Shown in pieces: positions 25,823 through 33,722 of a stretch of DNA of 49,171 nucleotides. The notes under the pieces were generated by a model. That model did no database searches, had not been told where the DNA came from, and saw only the letters and a program-made list of their open reading frames with translations. The stretch is taken from contig VYFX01000008.1 in NCBI GenBank assembly GCA_009842205.1, positions 1,998-51,168 on the forward strand, written 5' to 3'. Numbering within the stretch: position 1 is the stretch's first letter; every line of letters begins with the position of its first letter. Made by a program: the position numbers and the translations under genes. This DNA comes from Paracoccaceae bacterium (GTDB lineage: Bacteria; Pseudomonadota; Alphaproteobacteria; Rhodobacterales; Rhodobacteraceae).

Positions 25823-27750
25823 GTGGTACTTTGGTGACGTTTATGAATGAAATGATGAGCGACAACAAGCCCTGCTGAAACTGCAAGTGCTGATCCACTG
25901 ATCAAGATGTCTGGATGAATAAGTGCCAGTCCGGCAAGGACTCGTAATACGGCTTCCCAAATTCGCATCCTGCTATGATCAAATCTACTTGTTGCCGTAG
26001 CCAGCATGTAAATCAGTGCAGCAAGTCGAACAATTAGGTAGAGGAAGGCTGATAGACTCCATTCTCCCCCTGCCTCAGGCACAATCAGCATGACCGGATT
26101 GAAAGCAAAGAGGAAAGGCACCGCAAAAATGACTATACCGATACGAGTGGCCTGAACTGCCGTTCCAATAGGACCTCCACCTGAGATGGATGCTGCTGCA
26201 AATGCTGCCATCGCCACAGGAGGAGTGATTGCTGAAGCAACTCCGAAATAAAATACAAAGAAGTGTGCAGTCAGGTCACTGAGCCCCAGACTAGTCAAAG
26301 AAGGCCCCAAAATAATGACAATTGTCAGATAGGCTGGAAGTGTGGGCATACCCATCCCGAGAACCAGGGCCGCCATGCTGGCAAAAATCAGGGCAATCAA
26401 TAGATTGTTGACTGCACTGCTGTTGATGACCTTCGCAAATTCCAAGGGAAGTCCGGTTGCACCCAGTACCGCAATGATAATTCCAACAGTACTTATAGCC
26501 ATCAATAATCGACCGAAGGTAATACCACCCTTGGCAAAACTTTTGACTACTCTCATTGGTTGCTTCCGCATTTCCGGATTCAAAAAGCTCAACAACAAAA
26601 GACAGGTCAGTGCTATCATTGCAGAACCAGCTGCCGAAAAACCCGCAATCAACGCAATTACCACAATTGAAATCGGCACAACGACCAGAATCAGGTTAAT
26701 CCAATCCTGCATGTTGATGGGTTCGATTTCCTCATCCTTCCCGGTTTCGACACCAAGGGAACGGGATTCGAAAATAACCGTTGTAAACAGGGAAGCATAA
26801 TAGGCAAGTGCAGGTACAATAGCGGCAATAATGATAACCAGATAATCCACGGATATGAAATCCGCCATCACAAGAGCCGCCGCCCCCATAATTGGAGGCA
26901 TGATTTGACCACCGGTAGATGCAGTTGCCTCAACCCCTCCGGCAAAGGCCGGACGAAACCCTCGCCTTTTTATCATTGGTATGGTTATGACACCCGTACC
27001 AACCACATTGGATACTGCCGAACCTGAAATCGTACCAAAGAGTGACGATGCCAATATTGCAGCATGAGCAGGTCCTCCCCTAAACCGCCTCATTGCATGA
27101 AAGCTCAGTTTGATCATTGATCCTCCACCACCAGTTCCCTCAAGTACTGCACCCATGATGATAAATGGGAAAACTGTATTGATCAGGATGGCAAGAATAT
27201 TGCCCATCACACCATCACCGGTGTTGTACCATAGCTCGGCAGGTGTATCCTGGGTGAAGTCCATGCCAGCGTGACCAAAAATACCCGGCAAATGTTCACC
27301 AAAAAAGAAGTAGAGCATGGCCAAACCACCTACTGTCGCAAGTGGAATACCCCATATTCGCCAGCAGAAATATAGAATGATGACACAGGCAATGATGGTC
27401 ATCCAGGCATGGAATTCGTCAAAGAAAAAGAGCCCAACCTCTTCCACTACGGTAACCTCTACGTTGAAAGACCATAGGGCATAGAATCCGATAATTACCA
27501 GAAGTGCATTAAAGCAGGTAATAGCAATATCTGAAGGTCGGCGGGTGAACCGCGAAATGAAAAGAAAGGAGATGCTCAATCCGGCGGCAAGTACGGTTGG
27601 ATGCAGGTCTACAGCCCGAATAACTCCTATTGAAGGTAGCCATTTGAAATCAGGTACAGCATTAAGATACCCGAGTAAAGCAAAAATAAAACCAATGAAC
27701 AGCAGGACAAGTTGCTTCAGTGAAAGAGAATTATCATTTGCTGAAGTCAA
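25819..27750 (-). CDS. TRAP transporter fused permease (DctQM type, TAXI-associated)
   Basis: The 643-residue protein contains both TRAP membrane subunits in one chain. A small-subunit-like helix set (about 10-140) is followed by the large DctM-type domain. The large domain has GTISGSAVSNVVGTGVITIPMI and GGQIMPPIMGAAALVMADF, hallmarks of the 4TM/12TM fusion that works with TAXI binding proteins. It imports a small anion using the sodium gradient. The start is a TTG at 27750 with no nearby ATG in frame. A short Met-free N-terminus precedes the first helix (LVLLFIGFIFALLGYL). The gene lies between the TAXI gene upstream and the sulfatase downstream and is coupled to the sulfatase by a four-base overlap. 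Confidence 0.9.
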   Translation of the reverse strand: MTSANDNSLSLKQLVLLFIGFIFALLGYLNAVPDFKWLPSIGVIRAVDLHPTVLAAGLSISFLFISRFTRRPSDIAITCFNALLVIIGFYALWSFNVEVTVVEEVGLFFFDEFHAWMTIIACVIILYFCWRIWGIPLATVGGLAMLYFFFGEHLPGIFGHAGMDFTQDTPAELWYNTGDGVMGNILAILINTVFPFIIMGAVLEGTGGGGSMIKLSFHAMRRFRGGPAHAAILASSLFGTISGSAVSNVVGTGVITIPMIKRRGFRPAFAGGVEATASTGGQIMPPIMGAAALVMADFISVDYLVIIIAAIVPALAYYASLFTTVIFESRSLGVETGKDEEIEPINMQDWINLILVVVPISIVVIALIAGFSAAGSAMIALTCLLLLSFLNPEMRKQPMRVVKSFAKGGITFGRLLMAISTVGIIIAVLGATGLPLEFAKVINSSAVNNLLIALIFASMAALVLGMGMPTLPAYLTIVIILGPSLTSLGLSDLTAHFFVFYFGVASAITPPVAMAAFAAASISGGGPIGTAVQATRIGIVIFAVPFLFAFNPVMLIVPEAGGEWSLSAFLYLIVRLAALIYMLATATSRFDHSRMRIWEAVLRVLAGLALIHPDILISGSALAVSAGLVVAHHFIHKRHQSTT

Positions 27751-27824
27751 CTTGCCTGCTACCCTTGTTCTGTCTCAAAGTAATGAAGGAGTGCCATTTG
27801 ATCCTTCATTTTTGAGAACCCCAT

Positions 27825-28832
27825 TTATTGAGATGCGTGCAAACCTTCCGGAATTGCAACACCAACTTCCTCATAATAGCGAATTGCCCCGGGATGCAGG
27901 GGTGCACCCAGTGATACAAAAGCATTTTCCAGGGTCAGTGGTGTCAATCCAGCATTCACAGAGTGTGCATCATCAAGGTTTTCAAACATTGCCTTGGTAA
28001 GTTCATAAGCAATATCATCACTCATGTCCTTATGTACGCTTACGAACATGACATAAGCAGAAGCAAGCAAATCTTGATCATTATTGACCTGATTTGAGTA
28101 TGTTCCCGCAGGAAGCAAATCGGCCGCATACCCAGGTGTACTGAGATATTTCTCCCAGGCAGGAGTACCAATTGTGTCTTCGGGAATACCCAGGATACGA
28201 AACTTCTTGGCTGAGCCGAATTGATCAACCGCAGCCGAGCCCATCGTGCCTGAACGCATGAATACGTCAAATTTGCCGTCTTCAAATGCCTGATTCGCAG
28301 CACCCCAAGCCAATTTGATAGCTTCATAATCCTCGTTTGCCTCCATCCCGGTTATGGTTCTGATCAACCCTATTGTCTGGGCCGAGAAAGAACCCGCCGG
28401 CGGACCCACGAAAACCCTTTTATCTCGAAGATCATCCCAGGTTGTGATACCGCTGTCTTCGGCCGTAATTACGTGGACATGACCACCAAGAAAGGCAAAC
28501 AGGGACCGGACATTTTTTGAAGCCTCGATTGCCTCTTCTCCCAGCTGCTTGTAAGGACCGACACCCTTTTCCATGCGGGCAAAGGCTCCAGCCGGGGTAC
28601 TAGCAAGATCAATCGCACCAGTTGCAACCTTAAGTGCCGAACGTGTTAGTGTTTGATCAACATTTACCCTGATTTCGTGTTGATCGGCTGCATACTTTGA
28701 AAGAAGTTGCGGTACCAAGGCACTTAAACCAGCAGCCGAGCCTCCTTCAGCTTTCAATGTTTCTGCCGAGGTTGGCATGGTGAAAATCAGGGTAAAAAAT
28801 ACCCCGGCCAAAATGGCAATGAACTTTTTCAT
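27825..28832 (-). CDS. TAXI-family TRAP transporter solute-binding protein
   Basis: This is a 335-residue periplasmic binding protein with a signal peptide (MKKFIAILAGVFFTLIFTMPTSAE, cleavage near residue 23-24). The body has typical TAXI features: EGGSAAGLSALVPQLLSKYA near the start, then DLRDKRVFVGPPAGSFSAQT (about 134-153), and a late segment on residues that close the cleft (HPGAIRYYEEVG). It captures the substrate for the fused permease 74 bp downstream. A divergent LysR gene 108 bp away suggests substrate-responsive control. The ligand cannot be read from sequence. The linked sulfatase points to a sulfated organic anion. Confidence 0.9.
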   Translation of the reverse strand: MKKFIAILAGVFFTLIFTMPTSAETLKAEGGSAAGLSALVPQLLSKYAADQHEIRVNVDQTLTRSALKVATGAIDLASTPAGAFARMEKGVGPYKQLGEEAIEASKNVRSLFAFLGGHVHVITAEDSGITTWDDLRDKRVFVGPPAGSFSAQTIGLIRTITGMEANEDYEAIKLAWGAANQAFEDGKFDVFMRSGTMGSAAVDQFGSAKKFRILGIPEDTIGTPAWEKYLSTPGYAADLLPAGTYSNQVNNDQDLLASAYVMFVSVHKDMSDDIAYELTKAMFENLDDAHSVNAGLTPLTLENAFVSLGAPLHPGAIRYYEEVGVAIPEGLHASQ

Positions 28833-28913
28833 TTGGTTTCTCCCCTTTTGGATCGTAAATTTGGCTATTTTTTCATACCTTCAGCCATATGTAAAATTAT
28901 TTTATTGACTTTC

Positions 28914-28931
28914 CTATACATTTACGTATAG
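28914..28931. promoter_or_regulatory. Dyad between the TAXI operon and lysR
   Basis: CTATAC and GTATAG form a perfect 6-bp inverted repeat with a six-base spacer, ending ten bases before the lysR-type ATG. A TTGACT at 28905-28910 lies just upstream on the plus strand and could be a -35 element, with TATAGC at 28927 as -10, which would give a nearly leaderless transcript. The dyad does not fit the strict T-N11-A rule, so regulator binding is inferred from position and symmetry. Confidence 0.4.
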
Positions 28932-28940
28932 CTCAAGTCC

Positions 28941-29864
28941 ATGCTTGATCCAAAACATCTTTACTGGCTTTCCGAGATCGTGGATCTGGGATCCTTCAGC
29001 CATGCAGCACAAAAACTCAATGTTACCCAACCGACGCTCAGCAGGGCAGTTCAGGTAATTGAATCGCAGGTCGGCAGCCGAGTATTGGAGCGGGAACGAT
29101 ATGGGGTAAGACCCATTGGAATAGGTTTACGCCTTTCGGAAGCTGGCCGCAATATTGCAGCTTTTCGTGTTGATGCAGAAAATGCCGTTGATCTTTGGCG
29201 TGGTGGTCTGCATAGGGAAGTACGCATAGGTGTTGGACCAATGCTTGCTGCATCCTTCATGGGTGGTTTTTTTTCATGTATTCTCAAAGAAAAAACCAAA
29301 TACGCAATGCGGGTGGTTTCCGCCACTGCCTCATGGTTAATTGATCAATTGAACGAGGGTAATCTGGAAATCGTACTTGCTCCCGAGCAAATCAATCATT
29401 TTCAGGATGATCTTGTCCAACACAAGATTTTTGAGGACCAACTGGCAATTTTTGCTGGACCTGGAAACAATATCGGTAAGTCGGGTGAAACAGTTGAACC
29501 CTCAGAACTGCAAGGTCAGGAATGGATAGCCATCGGTGCCTTATCTGGCATTTTTGGATCTAGCAAGGAAATCTTCGCCAACATTGGTTTGAAGGGCATT
29601 ACTGCAAAAATCAGTTTCACGGGAGATATCCTGATGGCCGCCGAAATACTTCAGCGTACCAAAACCCTTTGCATAATGCCTCAAAAACTTGGTCAACTGT
29701 CTCCCATTTTGAAAAATACACATCTAGTCAGGGTAAGCATGGAACTACCGCGACGGGACATAGTAATCTGGTGCAGGAGGAATGACCAATTCCGCCCCGA
29801 AATACAATATTTCCACAACAGGCTGCAAACCTATCTAGCTGCTGAAATACCTGATTTTCCCTAG
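28941..29864 (+). CDS. LysR-type transcriptional regulator
   Basis: The 307-residue protein has the N-terminal winged helix-turn-helix (about 5-65: FSHAAQKLNVTQPTLSRAVQVIESQVGSRVLER in shortened form) and a C-terminal periplasmic-binding-like effector domain (about 90-300). It is transcribed away from the TAXI-TRAP-sulfatase operon, the usual arrangement for a LysR activator of its neighbour. The effector is probably the transported compound or its desulfated product. It shares the 108-bp intergenic region and its dyad with the TAXI gene. Confidence 0.9.
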   Translation: MLDPKHLYWLSEIVDLGSFSHAAQKLNVTQPTLSRAVQVIESQVGSRVLERERYGVRPIGIGLRLSEAGRNIAAFRVDAENAVDLWRGGLHREVRIGVGPMLAASFMGGFFSCILKEKTKYAMRVVSATASWLIDQLNEGNLEIVLAPEQINHFQDDLVQHKIFEDQLAIFAGPGNNIGKSGETVEPSELQGQEWIAIGALSGIFGSSKEIFANIGLKGITAKISFTGDILMAAEILQRTKTLCIMPQKLGQLSPILKNTHLVRVSMELPRRDIVIWCRRNDQFRPEIQYFHNRLQTYLAAEIPDFP

Positions 29865-29900
29865 CTGTTGAAAGCAGAATTCATGGGCACTGTAACGAAT

Positions 29901-30266
29901 TTATTCATTATTGTCTTCAGATGTACCATTTTCATCGGCAACTTCACCGTCTTCATTCAGGGGAGGTCCATATTTATTTGAGCCATCCTCAGAATCGGCA
30001 ATAAGCAAGATAATCAATATTATCCAACCAATTACTGGTATAAGCCAAATCAATTGCCACCATCCACTTTTTCCTGTGTCGTGAAGTCTACGACTTCCAA
30101 CAGCCAAACTGGGAATTATAAAAACAAGGCCTAATCCGGTTTCACTGCCAATTGCTCCCAGAACAAATGAAAACAAGGCAAACCACCAATACTCTCTTTT
30201 CGAGGCTCTTCCCGAAAAGGTAAAATAATTTACAAAGCAAACCTCAATTGATTTCAGGAAACTCAT
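29901..30266 (-). CDS. DUF805 family membrane protein
   Basis: This is a 121-residue small inner-membrane protein. The family start is visible as NYFTFSGRASKREYWWFALF, followed by hydrophobic segments and the conserved SLAVGSRRLHDTGKSGWWQLIWLIPVIG in pieces. It ends in an acidic, probably disordered tail (EDGEVADENGTSEDNNE). DUF805 proteins (YhaH-like) are widespread and have no established function. It is convergent with lysR and divergent from the rhomboid gene. Confidence 0.9.
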   Translation of the reverse strand: MSFLKSIEVCFVNYFTFSGRASKREYWWFALFSFVLGAIGSETGLGLVFIIPSLAVGSRRLHDTGKSGWWQLIWLIPVIGWIILIILLIADSEDGSNKYGPPLNEDGEVADENGTSEDNNE

Positions 30267-30387
30267 ATATTCACACCTTTTTTTCTTTTTCTCTATTCAA
30301 GTAATTTATATCATTATCCATTAAACGGCCATACAACTGAATTCCGTCATGACTTTTTAGAGATTTATCACTTAACTAAATTACAGA

Positions 30388-31134
30388 ATGTTTCTAGCCT
30401 TACCATTTAGGGACCATAACCCCTCAAGAAAGGTCCCCTACATAAACTACTCACTAATTGCCTTGAATATAATTGTATTTGCTTCCCATAGTGGGCAAGA
30501 GTATCTGGATTCTGCCCTTGTTTTTGCACTTTATCCCATTGAAGTCATAAATCTCAACAGATTTGAAACATTGATCACTTCAGGATTTCTGCATGCCGAC
30601 CTCAAGCATCTGTTTTTCAATATGCTCTTCCTGTATCTTTTTGGTGATAACCTAGAAGATAGGCTGGGTCATTTTCGCTATCTGGGATTCTATCTTTTAT
30701 GTATGATTGGCGCAAGCTTGATTCATGTATTTTCCTGTATTCTATTTGGTGGTTTGTATAACCCCGTTATCGGAGCATCAGGTGCAATCAGTGGGGTTGT
30801 TGGAGGTTACTTTCTGTTATTCCCCAAGGCCAAAATTGATTTCCTGATTTGGATAATCATATTTTTCTGGGTTTTTCCTCTTAGCGCATGGTTTGCTTTG
30901 GGAGTCTGGGTTTTACTAGAACTCTGGGATGTGTATACAGGTTCCTTCATGCACAACAATGTCGCTACATTTGCTCATTTGGGAGGTTTTTTCTTTGGAT
31001 TGTTACTAATTTTCCCACTCTGGATTAGATTGGGAGGAACCAAGTTTTGGCATGAAACAGGAGGCAAACCTCCAAATCCGGAAAAAACAAGTGATAATCG
31101 ACCGGTTAAAATCCCCATTGTTCGAAAGCGATAA
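30388..31134 (+). CDS. Rhomboid-family intramembrane serine protease
   Basis: The 248-residue membrane protein has six predicted helices. The catalytic serine is S131 in GASGAISG and the catalytic histidine is H197 in AHLGGFFFG. HLFFNMLFLYLFGDNLED supplies the conserved HxxxN part (H74, N78) of the active site. Rhomboids cleave single-pass membrane proteins inside or next to the membrane. Here the C-terminal tail is short and basic. It stands alone with no obvious substrate gene nearby. Confidence 0.9.
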   Translation: MFLALPFRDHNPSRKVPYINYSLIALNIIVFASHSGQEYLDSALVFALYPIEVINLNRFETLITSGFLHADLKHLFFNMLFLYLFGDNLEDRLGHFRYLGFYLLCMIGASLIHVFSCILFGGLYNPVIGASGAISGVVGGYFLLFPKAKIDFLIWIIIFFWVFPLSAWFALGVWVLLELWDVYTGSFMHNNVATFAHLGGFFFGLLLIFPLWIRLGGTKFWHETGGKPPNPEKTSDNRPVKIPIVRKR

Positions 31135-31577
31135 TCTCACCTGTAGATGTATACTGAAATTACACCTTCACAACCTTTCTTTTGCCAGAACATTTTTTCA
31201 ACAAACTGGAGTATTCAGTCCACATAAGCGTTGTTCTACCAAATCAAGTAAACATCCGATAAAGAGGCCTTTTGTGAACTTAAAGTAAACAAATTTGAAT
31301 TTGAGTTCAATTGTAACTGTTAAAGACAAGTTGTAGGTGCTATAGAAAATTTATGGAACTATATGAACCAAACCTATGGGTTTATATACATGTCAAAATG
31401 TTTGGATATAGATTTGAATTAAGATAATGTCTTGATAATTGAAAATGGTCTGGTTCAAATTGATAAACAGGATGGTCCTGAGGAATCAAGAGTCGGATAG
31501 AAAATCTGTATTGTCATTGACGGTAATCATCAAGCATTTGAAATACATTACAATAGAATCACCCTAGGGATTTATGA
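31135..31577. other. AT-rich gene-free stretch, perhaps a decayed gene
   Basis: These 443 bases hold no convincing gene. From about 31390 to 31580 one plus-strand frame reads as protein-like blocks (for example DNVLIIENGLVQIDKQDG and ICIVIDGNHQAFEIHYNRI) interrupted by two in-frame stops, which could be the residue of a small gene. The evidence is weak, because AT-rich intergenic DNA can give similar strings. Confidence 0.3.
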
Positions 31578-32825
31578 ATGTTGACAACAAACGAACTGAT
31601 GAATCAAATTCAGTTGGGCGAGGATACCTCGCTTGAATTGAAGGATCTCAGGTTTAAGGGAAACACGGTCAATGATCCTCGCAGGAATAGTATGGCCGAT
31701 GAATTAGCAGCTATGGCAAACACTGCAAACGGTGTGCTTGTATTAGGTGCTGATGATAAATCCAAAACAATAAATGGAATCCCTGAAAACAAACTGGATG
31801 CAGTTGAATCCTGGATTAGAGAAATATGCAATGACCTGATTTCCCCTCCCCTTTTATGCCTTGTTCGCAAACACAGGGTATTGGCTGATGATGGTTCACA
31901 GAAAGCGATTATTCGAGTAGATGTACCCAAAAGCCTTCATGTTCATAGAAGTCCTGGTGGATATTTTCAAAGGATAGGAAGTTCAAAAAGAGAAATGACA
32001 CCTGAAGTCCTGGCCAGATTATTTCAACAACGAAGCCAGACAAGGATTATTCATTTTGATGAACAGCCTGTTCCTACTGCAACTGTGGATAGTCTTGATA
32101 AAATGTTGTATGAGAAATTCAAAACAGATCTTTCACCTGATGATGACGAAGAGTTCTTGTTTAAGCTAAAACTTCTGACAAAAGATGAAGACAGTAAGAT
32201 TTATGCAAGTGTAAGTGGTGTTTTGATGGCTTGTAAGAAACCCCACGAATATCTTACAAATTCTTTCATTCAGGCCGTATCTTATCGAGGAACTGAACGG
32301 AATGCAGCCTATCAACTTGATGCAAGGGATATTGTTGGACCCTTGGATGCTCAGATATTAGAGGCTTGCTGGTTTATAGAAAAAAACATGAAAATCTTTG
32401 CTGTCAAAGAACCTGCAAGAAGAGATATCCCACAATACTCGCAACAAGCAGTTTTTGAAGCTATTGTCAATGCAGTGACTCACAGGGATTATTCCATTTT
32501 TGGTTCTAAAATTCGACTTCACATGTTCTCGGACCGTCTGGAACTTTTTTCACCAGGTACAATTCCCAATTCAATGACTATCGATAGCCTGCCACTTAGG
32601 CAATCAACCAGAAATGAGTTGCTCACGAGCCTGCTTGCACGTTGCCCATTATCAATGAATGACTCAAACAATTTTCGTAATTATTTTATGGATAAGCGAG
32701 GTGAAGGAGTTCCAATCATACTAACTGAAAGCCAAAAACTATCTGGTCGACTTCCTGAATATCGTTTGATAGATGATAGCGAACTCCTATTGACCATATA
32801 TGCTGCTCAACCTCCGAATGAGTAA
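31578..32825 (+). CDS. AlbA_2 domain / GHKL-ATPase-like putative DNA-binding protein
   Basis: The 415-residue protein has an N-terminal AlbA_2 (formerly AAA_4) domain, about 10-150, with SLELKDLRFKG, DELAAMANTANGVLVLGADD and GYFQRIGSSKREM. It ends in a GHKL-type ATPase segment (about 290-370) containing AVFEAIVNAVTHRDYSIFGS, RLELFSPGTIPN and RGEGVPII. This layout is common in predicted transcriptional regulators and in accessory or defence-linked genes often misnamed RecG-like helicase. The usual C-terminal winged helix seems short or absent. No partner gene is next to it. The function is unknown. Confidence 0.8.
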   Translation: MLTTNELMNQIQLGEDTSLELKDLRFKGNTVNDPRRNSMADELAAMANTANGVLVLGADDKSKTINGIPENKLDAVESWIREICNDLISPPLLCLVRKHRVLADDGSQKAIIRVDVPKSLHVHRSPGGYFQRIGSSKREMTPEVLARLFQQRSQTRIIHFDEQPVPTATVDSLDKMLYEKFKTDLSPDDDEEFLFKLKLLTKDEDSKIYASVSGVLMACKKPHEYLTNSFIQAVSYRGTERNAAYQLDARDIVGPLDAQILEACWFIEKNMKIFAVKEPARRDIPQYSQQAVFEAIVNAVTHRDYSIFGSKIRLHMFSDRLELFSPGTIPNSMTIDSLPLRQSTRNELLTSLLARCPLSMNDSNNFRNYFMDKRGEGVPIILTESQKLSGRLPEYRLIDDSELLLTIYAAQPPNE

Positions 32826-32867
32826 TTTTAATTCAGCAATATACGCTTTATTGAATGCATAAGAATT

Positions 32868-32880
32868 ATCCCTGAGGGAT
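32868..32880. terminator. Candidate short hairpin between convergent genes
   Basis: ATCCC, a TGA loop and GGGAT form a 5-bp stem followed by TTT, between the AlbA_2 gene and the convergent secreted-protein gene. The stem is short, so termination is uncertain. Confidence 0.3.
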
Positions 32881-32919
32881 TTTGAACTAAATTTCAGGGC
32901 ACTTCTCACATACTTCGGT

Positions 32920-33618
32920 CTAGTTGATAGGGTTTAATGAGACCACTTTAACATTTGCAATATCACACCCCCTTGCCTTGCCATTTATTTGTTCAAATAC
33001 TGGTCTGTTTGTATACTCCCTTTCCTCAGTTGTATACTTTTCATCAAAAGGGTCGGGGGTCCACCACTTTTTGCTGCCATAAAGGTTCCCATTCCAACTA
33101 CCATTCAAAGTCCTGTCTATAAATCCATCACCATCGGTATCAATGTGTGCCCGATGCCCTTCACCATCAAATCTGATTTCATCATGCCAAATCCAGACCG
33201 CGGGCTGTCCTGTTTCAACGAATTCCAATGCCAGTTTGCAAACTGAGGTGTCCTGTCCCTCACTTTGATGGGATATTGGTGATGTGAAACCATAAATCTT
33301 GTCATTCTCGACAATGATATTTCCGATCCTGCGTGATTGAAACCTGGGAAAGGTCGGGTAGATTGTTTCATCAACCCTGTATTCGACTATTCCCCCCTGA
33401 TTGCTTTGGCAATGGATCTTGCTGTCAATTGATTTGAATTTACAAAGTTTGTTGTTCTCTACATTCCCAAGGATGGATAATCCCGGTGGAACCGGAATTT
33501 CATCAGTACCTGAGACATTTGTGGAATCCATTGCCGGTATTCCACTTGGTGGAAATACGACAAACAAAAGGGGAAGGATTATCCTAAATCCTGGTCTTGC
33601 TAGTTTACTATACTTCAT
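32920..33618 (-). CDS. Secreted protein with an EF-hand-like calcium loop, unknown function
   Basis: The start is set at the ATG at 33618 because GGAGG lies seven bases upstream. This gives about 232 residues with an N-terminal hydrophobic segment (IILPLLFVVFPPSGIPA) that looks like a signal peptide. The mature part is polar and has four cysteines that could form disulfides. Residues near 160 read HIDTDGDGFIDR, a DxDxDG calcium-binding loop as in EF-hand or dockerin-like sites. WIWHDEIRFDG and KKWWTPDPFDEKY are aromatic-rich. I recognise no family. It is probably periplasmic or extracellular. It is transcribed alone, 86 bp from the end of nothing it clearly belongs to. Confidence 0.6.
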   Translation of the reverse strand: MKYSKLARPGFRIILPLLFVVFPPSGIPAMDSTNVSGTDEIPVPPGLSILGNVENNKLCKFKSIDSKIHCQSNQGGIVEYRVDETIYPTFPRFQSRRIGNIIVENDKIYGFTSPISHQSEGQDTSVCKLALEFVETGQPAVWIWHDEIRFDGEGHRAHIDTDGDGFIDRTLNGSWNGNLYGSKKWWTPDPFDEKYTTEEREYTNRPVFEQINGKARGCDIANVKVVSLNPIN

Positions 33619-33722
33619 GAGCACCTCCTTCTCCACATAATCAGGGAAGGTGGTGAAACTTCAAAAGGATTGGTTCTTTATCCTTGACGTTTTTTGTGGA
33701 TAACTTCGAATGGAGCTAAATT

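Noticed and set aside
26342-26800. 152-codon frame antisense to the TRAP permease
   Set aside because: It lies wholly within the conserved permease gene and its Ile/Thr/Ala-rich content mirrors the membrane helices.
28914-28931. Strict LysR box (T-N11-A) at the dyad
   Set aside because: The symmetry pairs T and A at other spacings, so only a general inverted repeat is claimed.
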